Assembly (NCBI GenBank): GCA_019233755.1
Contig: JAFAMD010000052.1
Location: 1 to 64,000 of the forward strand
DNA length: 64,000 bases
Direction: 5' to 3'
Source of the DNA: Acidobacteriaceae bacterium
Lineage (GTDB): Bacteria > Acidobacteriota > Terriglobia > Bryobacterales > Bryobacteraceae
Shown here: in pieces, positions 24,578 through 33,297 of the stretch
Layout: every line of letters starts with the position of its first letter
How positions within the stretch are numbered: position 1 is the stretch's first letter
Translations under genes and position numbers: made by a program
The notes under the pieces: model-generated
Database searches by the model: none
The model's input: only the letters and a program-made list of their open reading frames with translations
What the model was told of the DNA's origin: nothing

Positions 24578-27500
24578 TGCCACGAGTTGCCTTCGTGCTG
24601 GGCGTTATCGTGACAGGCTGCGGATGCGGCTTCGCGTTGAATCCGCATCTGGATATTAGCCAATATGCGCACACGGCGTGGACCCGGGACGGTTTATCCC
24701 TGGGCAATATCTACGCAATGACCCAGACACCCGATGGCTATCTCTGGCTCGGCACGGAATTCGGCTTGTTCCGGTTCGATGGCATTCGGAGCATGCCTTG
24801 GCAACCACCTGCGGGTCAGCTCCTCCCTGACAAGAACATCAGCAGACTGCTCGTGGCGCGCGACGGCACTCTTTGGATTGGCACGTTTGCCGGCCTTGTG
24901 ACCTGGACTGGCGGCAAGCTGACCTGGCGGCAGGAGCTTGGTAGAGAATTTGTGAAATCGCTGTTCGAGGACCGCGAAGGAACGGTATGGGCCGGCACGC
25001 AGGGGAATCCTACTGGACGGCTCTGCGCAATGCGAAGCGGCAGCGCTCAATGCTACGGAGAGGATGGCGCCTTTGGCTCATACGTTTCGGCTTTGGCGGA
25101 GGACAGCTCAGGCAGTTTATGGGCTGCTGCTCAGTCCGGGCTTTGGCGATGGAAGCCAGGCCCTCCACGGCGATACGAAACACCGCCAACGCGGTCCAGC
25201 GCCCTAATCAAAGCCGAGGACGGACGGCTGTTAATTGCGATGTACGGCGCAGAACTGTTGCAGTTCGTCGGCGATAGAGTCGAACCGTATCCCATTCGAG
25301 ACGCAAATAACCCGAACAGGCTGCTCCGTGCGCGCAATGTCAATTCGAATAAACTGCTCCGGGACCGCGATGGAGGTCTCTGGATCGGAACTGTAGAGCG
25401 GGGGCTCATCCATATACATCAGGGCCGTACAGATGTATTTTCGCGATCTGACGGCCTCTCAGGCGACATCGTCCTCAGTCTTTTCGAGGATCGTGAAGGC
25501 AACGTCTGGGCCGCCAGCACTGGAGGACTCGACCGGTTTCGAGAGCTCCCCGTTACTACGATTTCTGTGAAGCAGGGTTTATCGAGCGATGCTACAGGGT
25601 CCGTGCTTGCAGCCACAGATGGGAGCATTTGGATTGGCGCTCACGATGGTTTGACCAGGTGGAAGAATGGACAAACCAGAATCTTCCGGAAAGCAACGGG
25701 ACTCCCGGATGATTTCGTACAGTCTCTGTTTCAGGACTCGCGAGGGCGAATCTGGGTGTCCACCGCTCGCGGACTAGCTTATTTCAACGAGCGCAGGTTT
25801 GTTGGCATACCCGCCGTACCTGGCGGAGAAGTACATTCCATGGCTGGGGATAACGCGGGCAACCTCTGGCTTTCAGAGGGCAACGATCTCTTGCACTTTG
25901 TGGACGGGCGTTTGGTCGAACATTTCCCCTGGTCGGAACTAGGACGTCACGAACAAGCTAGCGTTGTACTCTGTGACCATGGCGGAGTTTGGCTTTCTTT
26001 CTGGACCGATGGAGGCGTGTCGTATTTCAGGGATCGCCGGCTCCGTGCTTCGTACACAGCCGCTAATGGGCTCGGCCAGGGGCATGTCGTAGGTCTTCAG
26101 CTCGGTCGGGACGGAGCACTGTGGGCCGCAACCCAGGATGGTGGCCTAAGCCGGCTTAAAGACGGCCGCATCGCTACGCTCACAACCAGGAACGGATTAC
26201 CGTGCGATACGATTCACTGGGCGATAGAGGACGACGATCGTTCTTGCTGGTTGTATACCGCCTGCGGCCTCGTGCGGATCCAGCGGAGCGAACTGGATGC
26301 CTGGATTGCCAACCCGCAGCGCAGGATTGAAACGACGGTTTGGGACGCGGCGGATGGTGTCAGGCTGCGCTCGAATGCGGCTACCGCCTACGGTCCTCGC
26401 GTTACGAAGTCTACTGATGGCAAACTGTGGTTCTTGACGGGAGAAGGCGTCCAGGTGGTCGATCCCCGTCATCTTGCTACCAACAAACTCCCTCCGCCGG
26501 TGCATATTGAGCAAATCGTCGCCGACCACAAAACCCATTGGCAGAACTTACCTGGCGCCGCAGTTTCGAACGTGACTCTGCCGCCGCTGATTCGCGATCT
26601 GTCGATCGATTACACCGCTCTCAGCCTCGTTGCGCCGGAGAAGGTGCATTTCAAGTACAAGCTGGAAGGGCAGGATAGCGACTGGAGAGAGGTCGTCAAC
26701 GACCGCCAGGTGCAGTATTCAAACCTTTCTCCCCGTCATTACCGGTTTCGCGTGGTCGCGAGCAACAACAGCCGCGTGTGGAACGAGCAAGGCGATACGC
26801 TTGAGTTCTCCGTGGCCCGGGCATATTACCAGACGAGCTGGTTCCGTGCCTTTTGCGTGGCGATTTTTCTCGCGTTGCTGTGGGCGGCCTATCAGTTTCG
26901 AGTCCGACAACTTCACATGGCCAGCGAGGCGCGCCTAAACGAGCGTATGCGTATTGCACGCGAGTTGCATGATCATTTCTTGCAGACCGTTCAGGGATTT
27001 ATGCTGCGCCTCCAGGCGGTCAACGAGATGATGCCTCCAGGGAGGGCAAAGAACGAACTCGAAGATACTCTCGAAATCGGGGACCGCGCAATCATCGAGG
27101 GCCGTCAAACCGTGCAGGATTTGCGCTCAGCCCCCACCACGAACGATCTGGCGCAGACTGTACGCGCGCTTGGAGACGAGCTTGCGAGCGGGGATGGCGC
27201 GACCTTCCGTCTGGTCGTGGAAGGTCCGGGCCGGGAGTTGCATCCGATCGTTCGGGACGAAATCTACGGCATCGCCCGCGAGGCGCTGCGAAATGCCTTC
27301 ACTCATGCTTGCGCAACCCATATAGAAGCGGAAATCACGTTCGATGAGCGGTTGCTCCGGCTGCGAATCCTGGATGATGGCAAAGGGATCGCTCCCGAGA
27401 CTGCCGAACAGGGACGCGTGGGCCATTACGGTCTCCCGGGGATGCGGGAGCGGGCACGTCAGATCGGTTCGAGGCTGGTTATCCTCAGCGGGGCCGGAAC

Positions 27501-27606
27501 GGGAACGGAGATCGATTTGATTGTTCCGGGTTCGATGGCGTACGCCAAGCCGGCGGGACGCTCTCGGTTCCTGTCGTTCCGTCGGCATGGCGGGGTGAAA
27601 GTGTGA
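24577..27606 (+). CDS. Second beta-propeller sensor kinase in tandem (1009 aa)
   Basis: Same plan as the kinase upstream: export signal (ending near GFALN), propeller blades (DGLSLGNIYAMTQTPDGYLW, LWLGTEFGLFRFDG), a Y_Y_Y domain (about 685-740), a membrane helix (about 754-776), HisKA_3 with ARELHDHFLQTVQGFMLRLQ (phospho-His about 795) and a complete HATPase domain (ILDDGKGIAPETAEQ). The blades differ strongly from those of the first kinase while the transmitter is nearly identical: 29 consecutive bases are the same at 23947-23975 and 26989-27017. It begins in the overlap TAATG and ends overlapping the response regulator by 4 nt (GTGA). Confidence 0.94.
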   Translation: MPRVAFVLGVIVTGCGCGFALNPHLDISQYAHTAWTRDGLSLGNIYAMTQTPDGYLWLGTEFGLFRFDGIRSMPWQPPAGQLLPDKNISRLLVARDGTLWIGTFAGLVTWTGGKLTWRQELGREFVKSLFEDREGTVWAGTQGNPTGRLCAMRSGSAQCYGEDGAFGSYVSALAEDSSGSLWAAAQSGLWRWKPGPPRRYETPPTRSSALIKAEDGRLLIAMYGAELLQFVGDRVEPYPIRDANNPNRLLRARNVNSNKLLRDRDGGLWIGTVERGLIHIHQGRTDVFSRSDGLSGDIVLSLFEDREGNVWAASTGGLDRFRELPVTTISVKQGLSSDATGSVLAATDGSIWIGAHDGLTRWKNGQTRIFRKATGLPDDFVQSLFQDSRGRIWVSTARGLAYFNERRFVGIPAVPGGEVHSMAGDNAGNLWLSEGNDLLHFVDGRLVEHFPWSELGRHEQASVVLCDHGGVWLSFWTDGGVSYFRDRRLRASYTAANGLGQGHVVGLQLGRDGALWAATQDGGLSRLKDGRIATLTTRNGLPCDTIHWAIEDDDRSCWLYTACGLVRIQRSELDAWIANPQRRIETTVWDAADGVRLRSNAATAYGPRVTKSTDGKLWFLTGEGVQVVDPRHLATNKLPPPVHIEQIVADHKTHWQNLPGAAVSNVTLPPLIRDLSIDYTALSLVAPEKVHFKYKLEGQDSDWREVVNDRQVQYSNLSPRHYRFRVVASNNSRVWNEQGDTLEFSVARAYYQTSWFRAFCVAIFLALLWAAYQFRVRQLHMASEARLNERMRIARELHDHFLQTVQGFMLRLQAVNEMMPPGRAKNELEDTLEIGDRAIIEGRQTVQDLRSAPTTNDLAQTVRALGDELASGDGATFRLVVEGPGRELHPIVRDEIYGIAREALRNAFTHACATHIEAEITFDERLLRLRILDDGKGIAPETAEQGRVGHYGLPGMRERARQIGSRLVILSGAGTGTEIDLIVPGSMAYAKPAGRSRFLSFRRHGGVKV

Positions 27607-28220
27607 TTCGAGTTCTCGCTGTAGACGATCACGAGATTGTCCGCGACGGCATCGCCCGCCTGATTGGAACCCAATCGGATATGGAACTGGTCGCGGAGGC
27701 GGCCGATGGCCGGGAAGCGGTCGAGCAGTTCCGAAAACACGAGCCGGACGTCACGCTCATGGATCTGCAAATGCCGAACATGTGCGGCATCGACGCGATC
27801 AACGCGATTCGCAGCGAGTTTCCGGAAGCGCGCATCATTGTGTTGACGACGTATGCCGGCGATGTCCAGGTTAAGCGCGCCCTTCAGGCCGGCGCACAGG
27901 GCTACCTCCTGAAAGGCTTGCTGCGAAAAGAACTGCTGGAAACTATCCGCGCTGTCTATGGTGGTCTAAAACGCGTGAGTCCTGAAATCGCCGCCGAGAT
28001 CGCCCAGCATGCCATGGATAGTGCATTAACGCCACGCGAAATCAGCGTGCTGAAACTGATTGCTAGTGGAAACGCCAACAAGGAGATTGCGGCTGAACTG
28101 CACATCTCCGAGGAGAGCGTAAAGGGTTACGTCAAGAATATCCTGTTCAAGCTCGACGCCAACGACCGGACCCACGCAGCTATCATCGGGCTGAAGCGCG
28201 GAATCATCGATCTTCAGTAG
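27603..28220 (+). CDS. NarL/FixJ-type response regulator (205 aa)
   Basis: A receiver domain with the phospho-acceptor Asp in VTLMDLQMPNM, acidic residues in LAVDDHE and Lys in GYLLKG is joined to a LuxR-type HTH (LTPREISVLKLIASGNANKEIAAELHISEESVK begins near residue 142). The GTG start lies inside the stop of the kinase (GTGA), so the two kinases and this regulator form one translationally linked unit. It is the only intact receiver near the two kinases, so both probably phosphorylate it. Targets are unknown. Confidence 0.95.
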   Translation: MIRVLAVDDHEIVRDGIARLIGTQSDMELVAEAADGREAVEQFRKHEPDVTLMDLQMPNMCGIDAINAIRSEFPEARIIVLTTYAGDVQVKRALQAGAQGYLLKGLLRKELLETIRAVYGGLKRVSPEIAAEIAQHAMDSALTPREISVLKLIASGNANKEIAAELHISEESVKGYVKNILFKLDANDRTHAAIIGLKRGIIDLQ

Positions 28221-28365
28221 CGCAAAGTGCGCGGACGCGGCGCCACGTGTCAGTGAGCGAAAAGCTATGTCTTGGCGCGGCGCGACGAGCGCACAGGGTG
28301 TTTTGTGCCCGTTGTGCGCAATACGACAGCGCCCCTGCGCCCGCTTTGCACGGTTCGCCCACTAA

Positions 28366-28384
28366 GCCCCCCGAAATAGGGGGC
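28366..28384. terminator. GC-rich hairpin downstream of the response regulator
   Basis: GCCCCC (28366-28371) pairs with GGGGGC (28379-28384) around a 7-nt loop. There is no T-run, so it would be a poor intrinsic terminator. It may be an mRNA end stabiliser or a leader element for the following gene. Confidence 0.3.
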
Positions 28385-28421
28385 GCGTTGCGCTCGTCCG
28401 GGGTGTTCATCAGCGGCCCGG

Positions 28422-28844
28422 ATGCGACACCATCAGGATGGGATGACCCGGCGGCGTTCGTTCTCAGCTTTTCCTGACGGTTGGCCCGGTTACGGGCTCC
28501 TGCTCCTGCGCGTAACGCTGGGCTTGCCGTTAATTTACTGGGGGACCATCGATCTGGCTGCCCCCAACTTGACCGCAATTCCGGAGTTGGCCGCAGCCGC
28601 CGCGGGGATTCTTCTCATCTCGGGGCTCTTCACGCCCGCCGCCGGAGCGATTATCGTGCTGGCGCAAGCGTGGATGGCCTTCTCCCCCGCATTCACAGGT
28701 GACGGCGAAAGGTCGATTCGCTTGTTCGTAGCCGCAGTCAGCGCTAGCGTGGCAATGCTTGGTCCCGGAGCGTGGTCGGTGGATGCTCGCCGTTTTGGAA
28801 GGAAGGTCTTCGAAATCGGCGAACCTCGTCGCCCCCACAATTAG
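28422..28844 (+). CDS. DoxX-like small membrane protein (140 aa)
   Basis: After about 25 charged residues there are three to four hydrophobic segments: LLLLRVTLGLPLIYWGTIDL, ELAAAAAGILLISGLFTPAA, AAGAIIVLAQAWMAF and a helix near LFVAAVSASVAMLGPGAWSVDA. The order (RVTLG, ISGLFTP, LGPGAWSVDARRFGR) is that of the DoxX/DoxD family of quinone-related or stress-linked membrane proteins. ATG 28443 is an alternative start. It is co-directional with, but about 200 bp from, the response regulator. The exact function is unknown. Confidence 0.75.
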   Translation: MRHHQDGMTRRRSFSAFPDGWPGYGLLLLRVTLGLPLIYWGTIDLAAPNLTAIPELAAAAAGILLISGLFTPAAGAIIVLAQAWMAFSPAFTGDGERSIRLFVAAVSASVAMLGPGAWSVDARRFGRKVFEIGEPRRPHN

Positions 28845-28847
28845 CCT

Positions 28848-28861
28848 CCCCCTTAAGGGGG
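28848..28861. repeat. Perfect 14-bp palindrome after the DoxX-like gene
   Basis: CCCCCTTAAGGGGG lies 4 nt after the stop at 28844. It could form a hairpin only with a small loop and no T-run follows, so a role as terminator is weak. A binding site is possible. Confidence 0.35.
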
Positions 28862-28991
28862 GCCTGTCCCGCAGATATATAGGGGGCTGATAGGACTCCA
28901 ACTGGCCTTGGCGGAATTTAGTTCTTGCTCCAGAATCGAAACAGAATTCAAGTGAGTGCGGAACGGACTTCGCAGGAAGGAGAACTAGACA

Positions 28992-30125
28992 ATGATGGAA
29001 GTTGCCGGCATACAAGACTCTCGCCCGGCGGGAGCATTACTGGAACCATTCGAAAGCCCAGTCGCTTTTGCACAGACCTACGTACCGAATGATGGATTCC
29101 AGCTTGAACCCATTCCTCTGATGAGGGAGACGCGCAACGAAGTCCACTTCGATGAAATCGTCGGGAAGAGCGAATCCCTTCGTATGGTTCTGGCACAGGT
29201 TGAGGCCGTCGCGCCGGTCGACTCCACCGTCTTGATCTACGGCGAGACGGGCACCGGCAAAGAACTGATTGCACGTGCCGTGCACAACCTTAGTTCGCGA
29301 AACTCGCGTGCGTTCGTCAAGTTCAATTGTGCGGCCATGCCAACTGGATTGCTGGAGAGCGAGCTGTTCGGCCACGAGAAAGGCGCCTTCACTGGCGCCA
29401 TCAGCCAGCGCATGGGGCGGTTCGAACTAGCCCATCGCGGAACCATATTCCTGGACGAAATTGGCGAGATTCCGCTGGAACTGCAGCCAAAGCTTTTACG
29501 CGTTCTGCAGGAACGCGAATTCGAGCGTTTGGGTAGCACTCGGACCATCCAAACAGACGCCCGTCTTATCGCGGCAACCAATCGCGATCTGAAGGCCATG
29601 GTCAGAGACAAGGAATTTCGATCGGACTTATACTACCGGCTGAATGTCTTCCCAATCAGAGTGCCGGCCTTACGCGAGCGCCCGGAAGACATTCCTTTGC
29701 TGGTCTGGCACTTCGTCCAGGAATTCAGCCGCCGAAACAGCCGCCCGATTGAGAGCATCCCCACCTTAACCATGAAAACCCTGGTTCGTTATCAATGGCC
29801 CGGTAACATTCGAGAACTTCAAAACGTGATTGAGAGGGCGGTCATCCGATCAAAGGGCTCGGTGCTGACCGTTGACGTGGCTGAGCTCAACATTGATAAC
29901 GATGCGAAACGCTGTGACCACGATCACGAAAGCCTTGACGATATGCTGGAGGAGGCGGAACGAACTCAGATTCTGCGCGCGCTTGAACTAGCGGATGGGG
30001 TCGTGTCGGGACCCGACGGAGCGGCCGCTCGTTTGAGAATAAAGCGATCAACGCTTTTGAGCCGTATGGAGAGGCTGGGTATTCGTGCATCGCGCGATTT
30101 CATCGTGTGTGATCAAGCCAAATAA
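28992..30125 (+). CDS. Sigma-54 activator without sensor domain, paralogue of the 20123 gene (377 aa)
   Basis: ATG 28992 follows AAGGAG (28977-28982). Domain order is as in the 20123 gene: a short, different N-terminus (about 55 residues), an AAA+ core with GETGTGKELIARAVHNL, GAFTGA and GTIFLDEIGEIPLELQPKLL, and a Fis-type HTH (AAARLRIKRSTLLSRMERLGI). The two proteins are close to identical through the core and differ in the N-terminus and just before the HTH. It lies beyond the kinase operon, so the kinases are flanked by twin activators. A loose hairpin (TTCCGCT ... AGCGGAA, 30140-30162) follows. Confidence 0.92.
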   Translation: MMEVAGIQDSRPAGALLEPFESPVAFAQTYVPNDGFQLEPIPLMRETRNEVHFDEIVGKSESLRMVLAQVEAVAPVDSTVLIYGETGTGKELIARAVHNLSSRNSRAFVKFNCAAMPTGLLESELFGHEKGAFTGAISQRMGRFELAHRGTIFLDEIGEIPLELQPKLLRVLQEREFERLGSTRTIQTDARLIAATNRDLKAMVRDKEFRSDLYYRLNVFPIRVPALRERPEDIPLLVWHFVQEFSRRNSRPIESIPTLTMKTLVRYQWPGNIRELQNVIERAVIRSKGSVLTVDVAELNIDNDAKRCDHDHESLDDMLEEAERTQILRALELADGVVSGPDGAAARLRIKRSTLLSRMERLGIRASRDFIVCDQAK

Positions 30126-30631
30126 AGCCGGAGAGCAGTTTCCGCTGAGAGAGATAGCGGAACCTGAGGCCAAAAGAATCTGGCGTTCGCTCAGCATCTT
30201 CGCTTGCGTCATTTCTCCTTCTGGCTTCCCGCGTTCATTGTCTCGGTCACAACCGAGAATTGACTAACATCTCAACCACGTACGTCCACTGCTTCCTCTT
30301 CAAACGGGACGCGGTCCTTGGGCCGAACACAAGAAGGTCAGCGCCGTCCCAAGCGGACTTCCGGGCGGCAAAGCGATGCCTGCGCAATGGTACGCAATGC
30401 CTTGCCGGATGCGATCATTGCGGAGTCTCTTTTTTGGGCCCGGCTCAGTGTTTCTAACCGAGCGGACCTCAATAGGGGTACGACTGAGCCTGGAGTTTCA
30501 GGGCAACGCTTTCATCCTCAAACGTGTAGACTTCGCGCCTGAGCGGCATGTCGGCGACCCAGCGTTCGGCATTATCTCGAGCATAACCACGTCGCCCGTG
30601 TTCGGTAATTAGCTCTTAAGACTTCTTAGTT
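30126..30631. other. 506-bp stretch without a recognised gene
   Basis: The only clear element is the hairpin at 30140-30162 (7-bp stem, 9-nt loop) after the activator gene. Short open frames exist (for example 30376-30612 on the plus strand), but none has a ribosome site or resembles a known protein. It may contain gene remnants. Confidence 0.6.
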
Positions 30632-31279
30632 TTACTTGTCGTCGGGATGGTAATGGTGACCATTGTGTGTGTAACCGGGGTCCGCGGCTAAGTGCAAGGG
30701 CTGCTGCAATTGGAATGTCAGGACGGATTCAGCCGGCACGTGCACCCGGCTACCTCGCGTTGCTGTTTGACCAATTGCACCTGCCGCGCCGCCTGCCAGA
30801 GCGCCGATCCCAGCACCTTTCCCACCTCCTGCCACTGCACCGAGGATAGTCCCGAACAGAGCGCCTCCACCCACAAACTTCGCGGTCCGGCCATTCGCGC
30901 CGACGCCGTCCTTCTGGTCTCCGGTGCGGGTGACATCGTAAGTGGTGACGCTATACCGCTTGCCATGCACCACGATTGCGTCAAGATCGAGCGCCAGCGT
31001 GTGATTTCCGATGTCGCGTACCATCAATTCCACATCAGATCCGCGTGGGATTGCGATCCGGTTGTTGCCATCGAGGACGTCACTGTCCACTTCGGCTGAA
31101 TAGACGCGGCCATTGCCGGTACCCTTGGCATCGATGATGTCATTCGTGCGAACGGAAATAACCGTTCCTGCCGCAATAGTCTCGGCGTGAACGGCGGTGA
31201 CCATGCCCAGAGCGAGGCACAGCCTGAGTAGAACTACTTTAGACAAGGATTTTCTCCAGTATTTGCGAACGGCCCTCAT
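30632..31279 (-). CDS. Secreted protein with a glycine-zipper segment (215 aa)
   Basis: A signal peptide (about 1-32, ending near VHAET) is followed by a beta-rich part (TIAAGTVISVRTNDIIDAKG, IAIPRGSDVELMVRDIG) and a strongly Gly/Ala-rich segment (VGGGALFGTILGAVAGGGKG, then AGIGALAGGAAGAIGQ). It ends in a conserved-looking strand (RVHVPAESVLTFQLQQPLHL) and a His-rich tail (HNGHHYHPDDK). The arrangement is known from many Acidobacteriota proteins of unknown role. The glycine zipper suggests membrane insertion or oligomerisation. The start ATG overlaps the stop of a small upstream open frame (TAATG at 31277-31281). Confidence 0.82.
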   Translation of the reverse strand: MRAVRKYWRKSLSKVVLLRLCLALGMVTAVHAETIAAGTVISVRTNDIIDAKGTGNGRVYSAEVDSDVLDGNNRIAIPRGSDVELMVRDIGNHTLALDLDAIVVHGKRYSVTTYDVTRTGDQKDGVGANGRTAKFVGGGALFGTILGAVAGGGKGAGIGALAGGAAGAIGQTATRGSRVHVPAESVLTFQLQQPLHLAADPGYTHNGHHYHPDDK

Positions 31280-31482
31280 TAGGCCTCCAAAGAAAGAGAG
31301 CCGTTAACCTCGGATCCTGTTGGGAACGCCAACCTGGCAGGAGCGCTCGGCCGGAGTTCTTCTATGTTCAGCGGCGCGTGCGTCGCCGATCTGCTGCTCC
31401 GGCGAGACGTGCCCAACCGAATACTCGCCGGCTGCGCAAACTGCTGAACGGCGAAGACAACGAGCAGGAATAGGATCCTAAT
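31279..31482 (-). CDS. Candidate small secreted protein (67 aa) with non-canonical ATT start
   Basis: An uninterrupted frame reads a typical signal sequence, IRILFLLVVFAVQQFAQPAS, then about 47 polar residues ending EVNGSLSLEA. Its TAA overlaps the ATG of the glycine-zipper gene by one base. No ATG, GTG or TTG lies between an in-frame stop just upstream and the signal sequence. The best start is ATT at 31482 preceded by GGGAG at a good distance, and a CTG further up is also possible. ATT starts are known but rare (infC). It could instead be a remnant of a gene that lost its start. Confidence 0.5.
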   Translation of the reverse strand: MRILFLLVVFAVQQFAQPASIRLGTSRRSSRSATHAPLNIEELRPSAPARLAFPTGSEVNGSLSLEA

Positions 31483-31517
31483 CGTGTCTCCCGCCGTTCT
31501 ACAGATAGCGCAAACTC

Positions 31518-31913
31518 TCAGAAGGAATCCATCCCGTCATCGTCCTGCCTGTGGCTCATTTCTTTGCTGCACTGATCCGCAGCTTCCTGACACACGAGAC
31601 AGAGCGATGCCCATGGAATAGCGGCAAGGCGCTTTGGATGAATCTCTTCTTCGCATTCCGCGCAGATTCCAAATGTGCCCTCCTGGATTCGGAGCAGCGC
31701 GGCGCGAGCATTGCGAAGTTGACTCGATTCGCGGTCGAGTCTAGAGATCTCGAGAGCTCTCTCCGAGGCGCGCTGGATTTCCTCGCCCTGGTCAGGATTC
31801 TGCTCCACCGCTATCGCATCGCGCCGGCCAAGAACATCCTTTAATTCGGCAATCCGTGATTCCAGCTTTGCTTTAAACGTGTTCAAGTCGTAATTACTGG
31901 ATGATGTGTACAT
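31518..31913 (-). CDS. DksA/TraR-type zinc-finger protein (131 aa)
   Basis: The frame is open to 32066, but ATG 31913 fits the family length. A helical N-terminal hairpin (NTFKAKLESRIAELKDVLGRR, then IQRASERALEISRLDRES) leads to a zinc finger with Cys pairs CAEC and CLVC, spaced as in TraR/DksA proteins. It presumably binds RNA polymerase through the secondary channel. The Asp pair at the coiled-coil tip of true DksA is not obvious (QNPDQGEEIQ). The last residues are acidic (RQDDDGMDSF). It is divergent from the ATP synthase operon with about 250 bp between starts. Confidence 0.85.
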   Translation of the reverse strand: MYTSSSNYDLNTFKAKLESRIAELKDVLGRRDAIAVEQNPDQGEEIQRASERALEISRLDRESSQLRNARAALLRIQEGTFGICAECEEEIHPKRLAAIPWASLCLVCQEAADQCSKEMSHRQDDDGMDSF

Positions 31914-32163
31914 CACGCTTCGCATGTCGCAATCCAATGGCCATTGGCTGCGCGTGTGGATCGCGCTGAAAACGAGAGAGGGCACGGCGCTCTTGTCCAA
32001 TAAACACCGAGCCACTTGCTGCCCAGATGCCGTCATTTGACGAGGTGTGATCATTTGCTTCAGCAACGCTGAACTACCTCCGCGTGGCCTCCAACAAACA
32101 AAGGCGTTCAGCGGCTCCTATCGTATGAAGGCAGGAATTCGCCGTAAGTGCGAGAGAAGCTGA

Positions 32164-32892
32164 GTGGAACATCTCTGGATCACAGACATCTTTAATCGCG
32201 TCTTGGCTGGTCCGGCCAACGCACTTCTGAACGCCTTAGGCACTCCGTCGAAGGACCCCGCCCGGCCCTGGACGGATTGGATGGTCTGCGAAATAGTCGT
32301 CGCACTCTTGCTAATCATAATCTGCGCGACGCTTCGACCGCGCTTATCCTTACACAATCCTGGCAAACTGCAACACCTGGCAGAAATCACCTATGATTTC
32401 GTCCACGCTTCCGCTGAGGAAATAGTCGGGCCAAACGGTGTGCGGTATCTGCCCTACTTTGGGGCCCTGTTCCTCTTCATCCTTGCCATGAACCTAATCG
32501 GCTTAATTCCCGGATTCGAATCGCCGACGATGCATACGATGGTGCCGCTCGGATTAGCCGTTGCGACGTTCGTGTTCTATCACTACGCAGGTATTCGTCA
32601 ACAGGGCTTCGCTTACATCAAGCAGTTCCTTGGACCGTTCTGGTGGCTTTCCTGGCTTATGCTGCCGATCGAGGTCATCAGCCAACTTGCGCGACCGTTG
32701 TCGCTCACGGTTCGACTCTTCGCAAATATGTTTGCGGGCGAGCAGGTTTACCTGACCTTCGTCGCCCTCACAAAAATCATTATTCCAGTCATCTTTATTG
32801 GTTTACACTTTTTCGTCGGTTTCTTGCAGGCTTATATTTTCATGTTGCTTGCAATGGTTTACGTCGGAGGAGCCGTCGCGAAAGAGGAATAA
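32164..32892 (+). CDS. atpB: ATP synthase Fo subunit a (242 aa)
   Basis: GTG start at 32164, first gene of the ATP synthase operon. The protein has the usual membrane helices. It carries the essential Arg in the conserved fourth-helix motif (ARPLSLTVRLFANMFAGEQ) and the C-terminal helix pair (FIGLHFFVGFLQAYIFMLL). It forms the ion half-channels against the c-ring. Length is normal. An ATG further downstream is less likely because it would cut the first helix region. Confidence 0.96.
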   Translation: MEHLWITDIFNRVLAGPANALLNALGTPSKDPARPWTDWMVCEIVVALLLIIICATLRPRLSLHNPGKLQHLAEITYDFVHASAEEIVGPNGVRYLPYFGALFLFILAMNLIGLIPGFESPTMHTMVPLGLAVATFVFYHYAGIRQQGFAYIKQFLGPFWWLSWLMLPIEVISQLARPLSLTVRLFANMFAGEQVYLTFVALTKIIIPVIFIGLHFFVGFLQAYIFMLLAMVYVGGAVAKEE

Positions 32893-32979
32893 GAACTCAT
32901 CAGGCCCTCAGTGTGAGCGCCCGGCGTCCCAACGTACGGTGTCGAACCACCTACTGAAAGCAACTTATTAGGAGACACA

Positions 32980-33282
32980 ATGAAAAACAAACTTGTCCTG
33001 CTCGTCATCAGCATGCTTGCTCTGGCGGGTCCTATGCTCGCCCAAGGTGCTGGTGCCGGCAATCCGACTGATGCTAACCGGCGGGCCGCTGCTTACATCG
33101 CAATGGGTATCGCCTCTGGTCTCTGTGGTCTCGGCCAGGGCCGGGCTACCGCGTCCGCAGCGGAAGCCATGGCGCGAAACCCTGGGGCCGTTGCAGCCAT
33201 ACGAGTGGCACTCATCCTTGGTCTGGTCTTAATTGAGTCGCTCGCGTTGTACACGCTTGTAATTACATTTATTGCGCAGTAA
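32980..33282 (+). CDS. atpE: ATP synthase Fo subunit c with N-terminal signal-like extension (100 aa)
   Basis: AGGAG at about 32970 precedes ATG 32980. The two-helix hairpin (MGIASGLCGLGQGRATASAA, polar loop EAMARNP, VALILGLVLIESLALYTLVI) is preceded by about 25 residues resembling a cleavable signal (LVLLVISMLALAGPMLAQ). The ion-binding Glu is in IESLALY. Comparison with known Na+ c-rings (Ilyobacter: Gln32, Glu65, Ser66, Thr67, Tyr70) shows Gln, Glu, Ser and Tyr conserved but Thr replaced by Leu. Sodium use is therefore possible but not settled. Confidence 0.95.
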   Translation: MKNKLVLLVISMLALAGPMLAQGAGAGNPTDANRRAAAYIAMGIASGLCGLGQGRATASAAEAMARNPGAVAAIRVALILGLVLIESLALYTLVITFIAQ

Positions 33283-33297
33283 GAACGCCTAAATCAA

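Noticed and set aside
28848-28861. Palindrome CCCCCTTAAGGGGG as an intrinsic terminator
   Set aside because: No T-run follows on either strand and the loop would be too small, so it is kept only as a low-confidence repeat.
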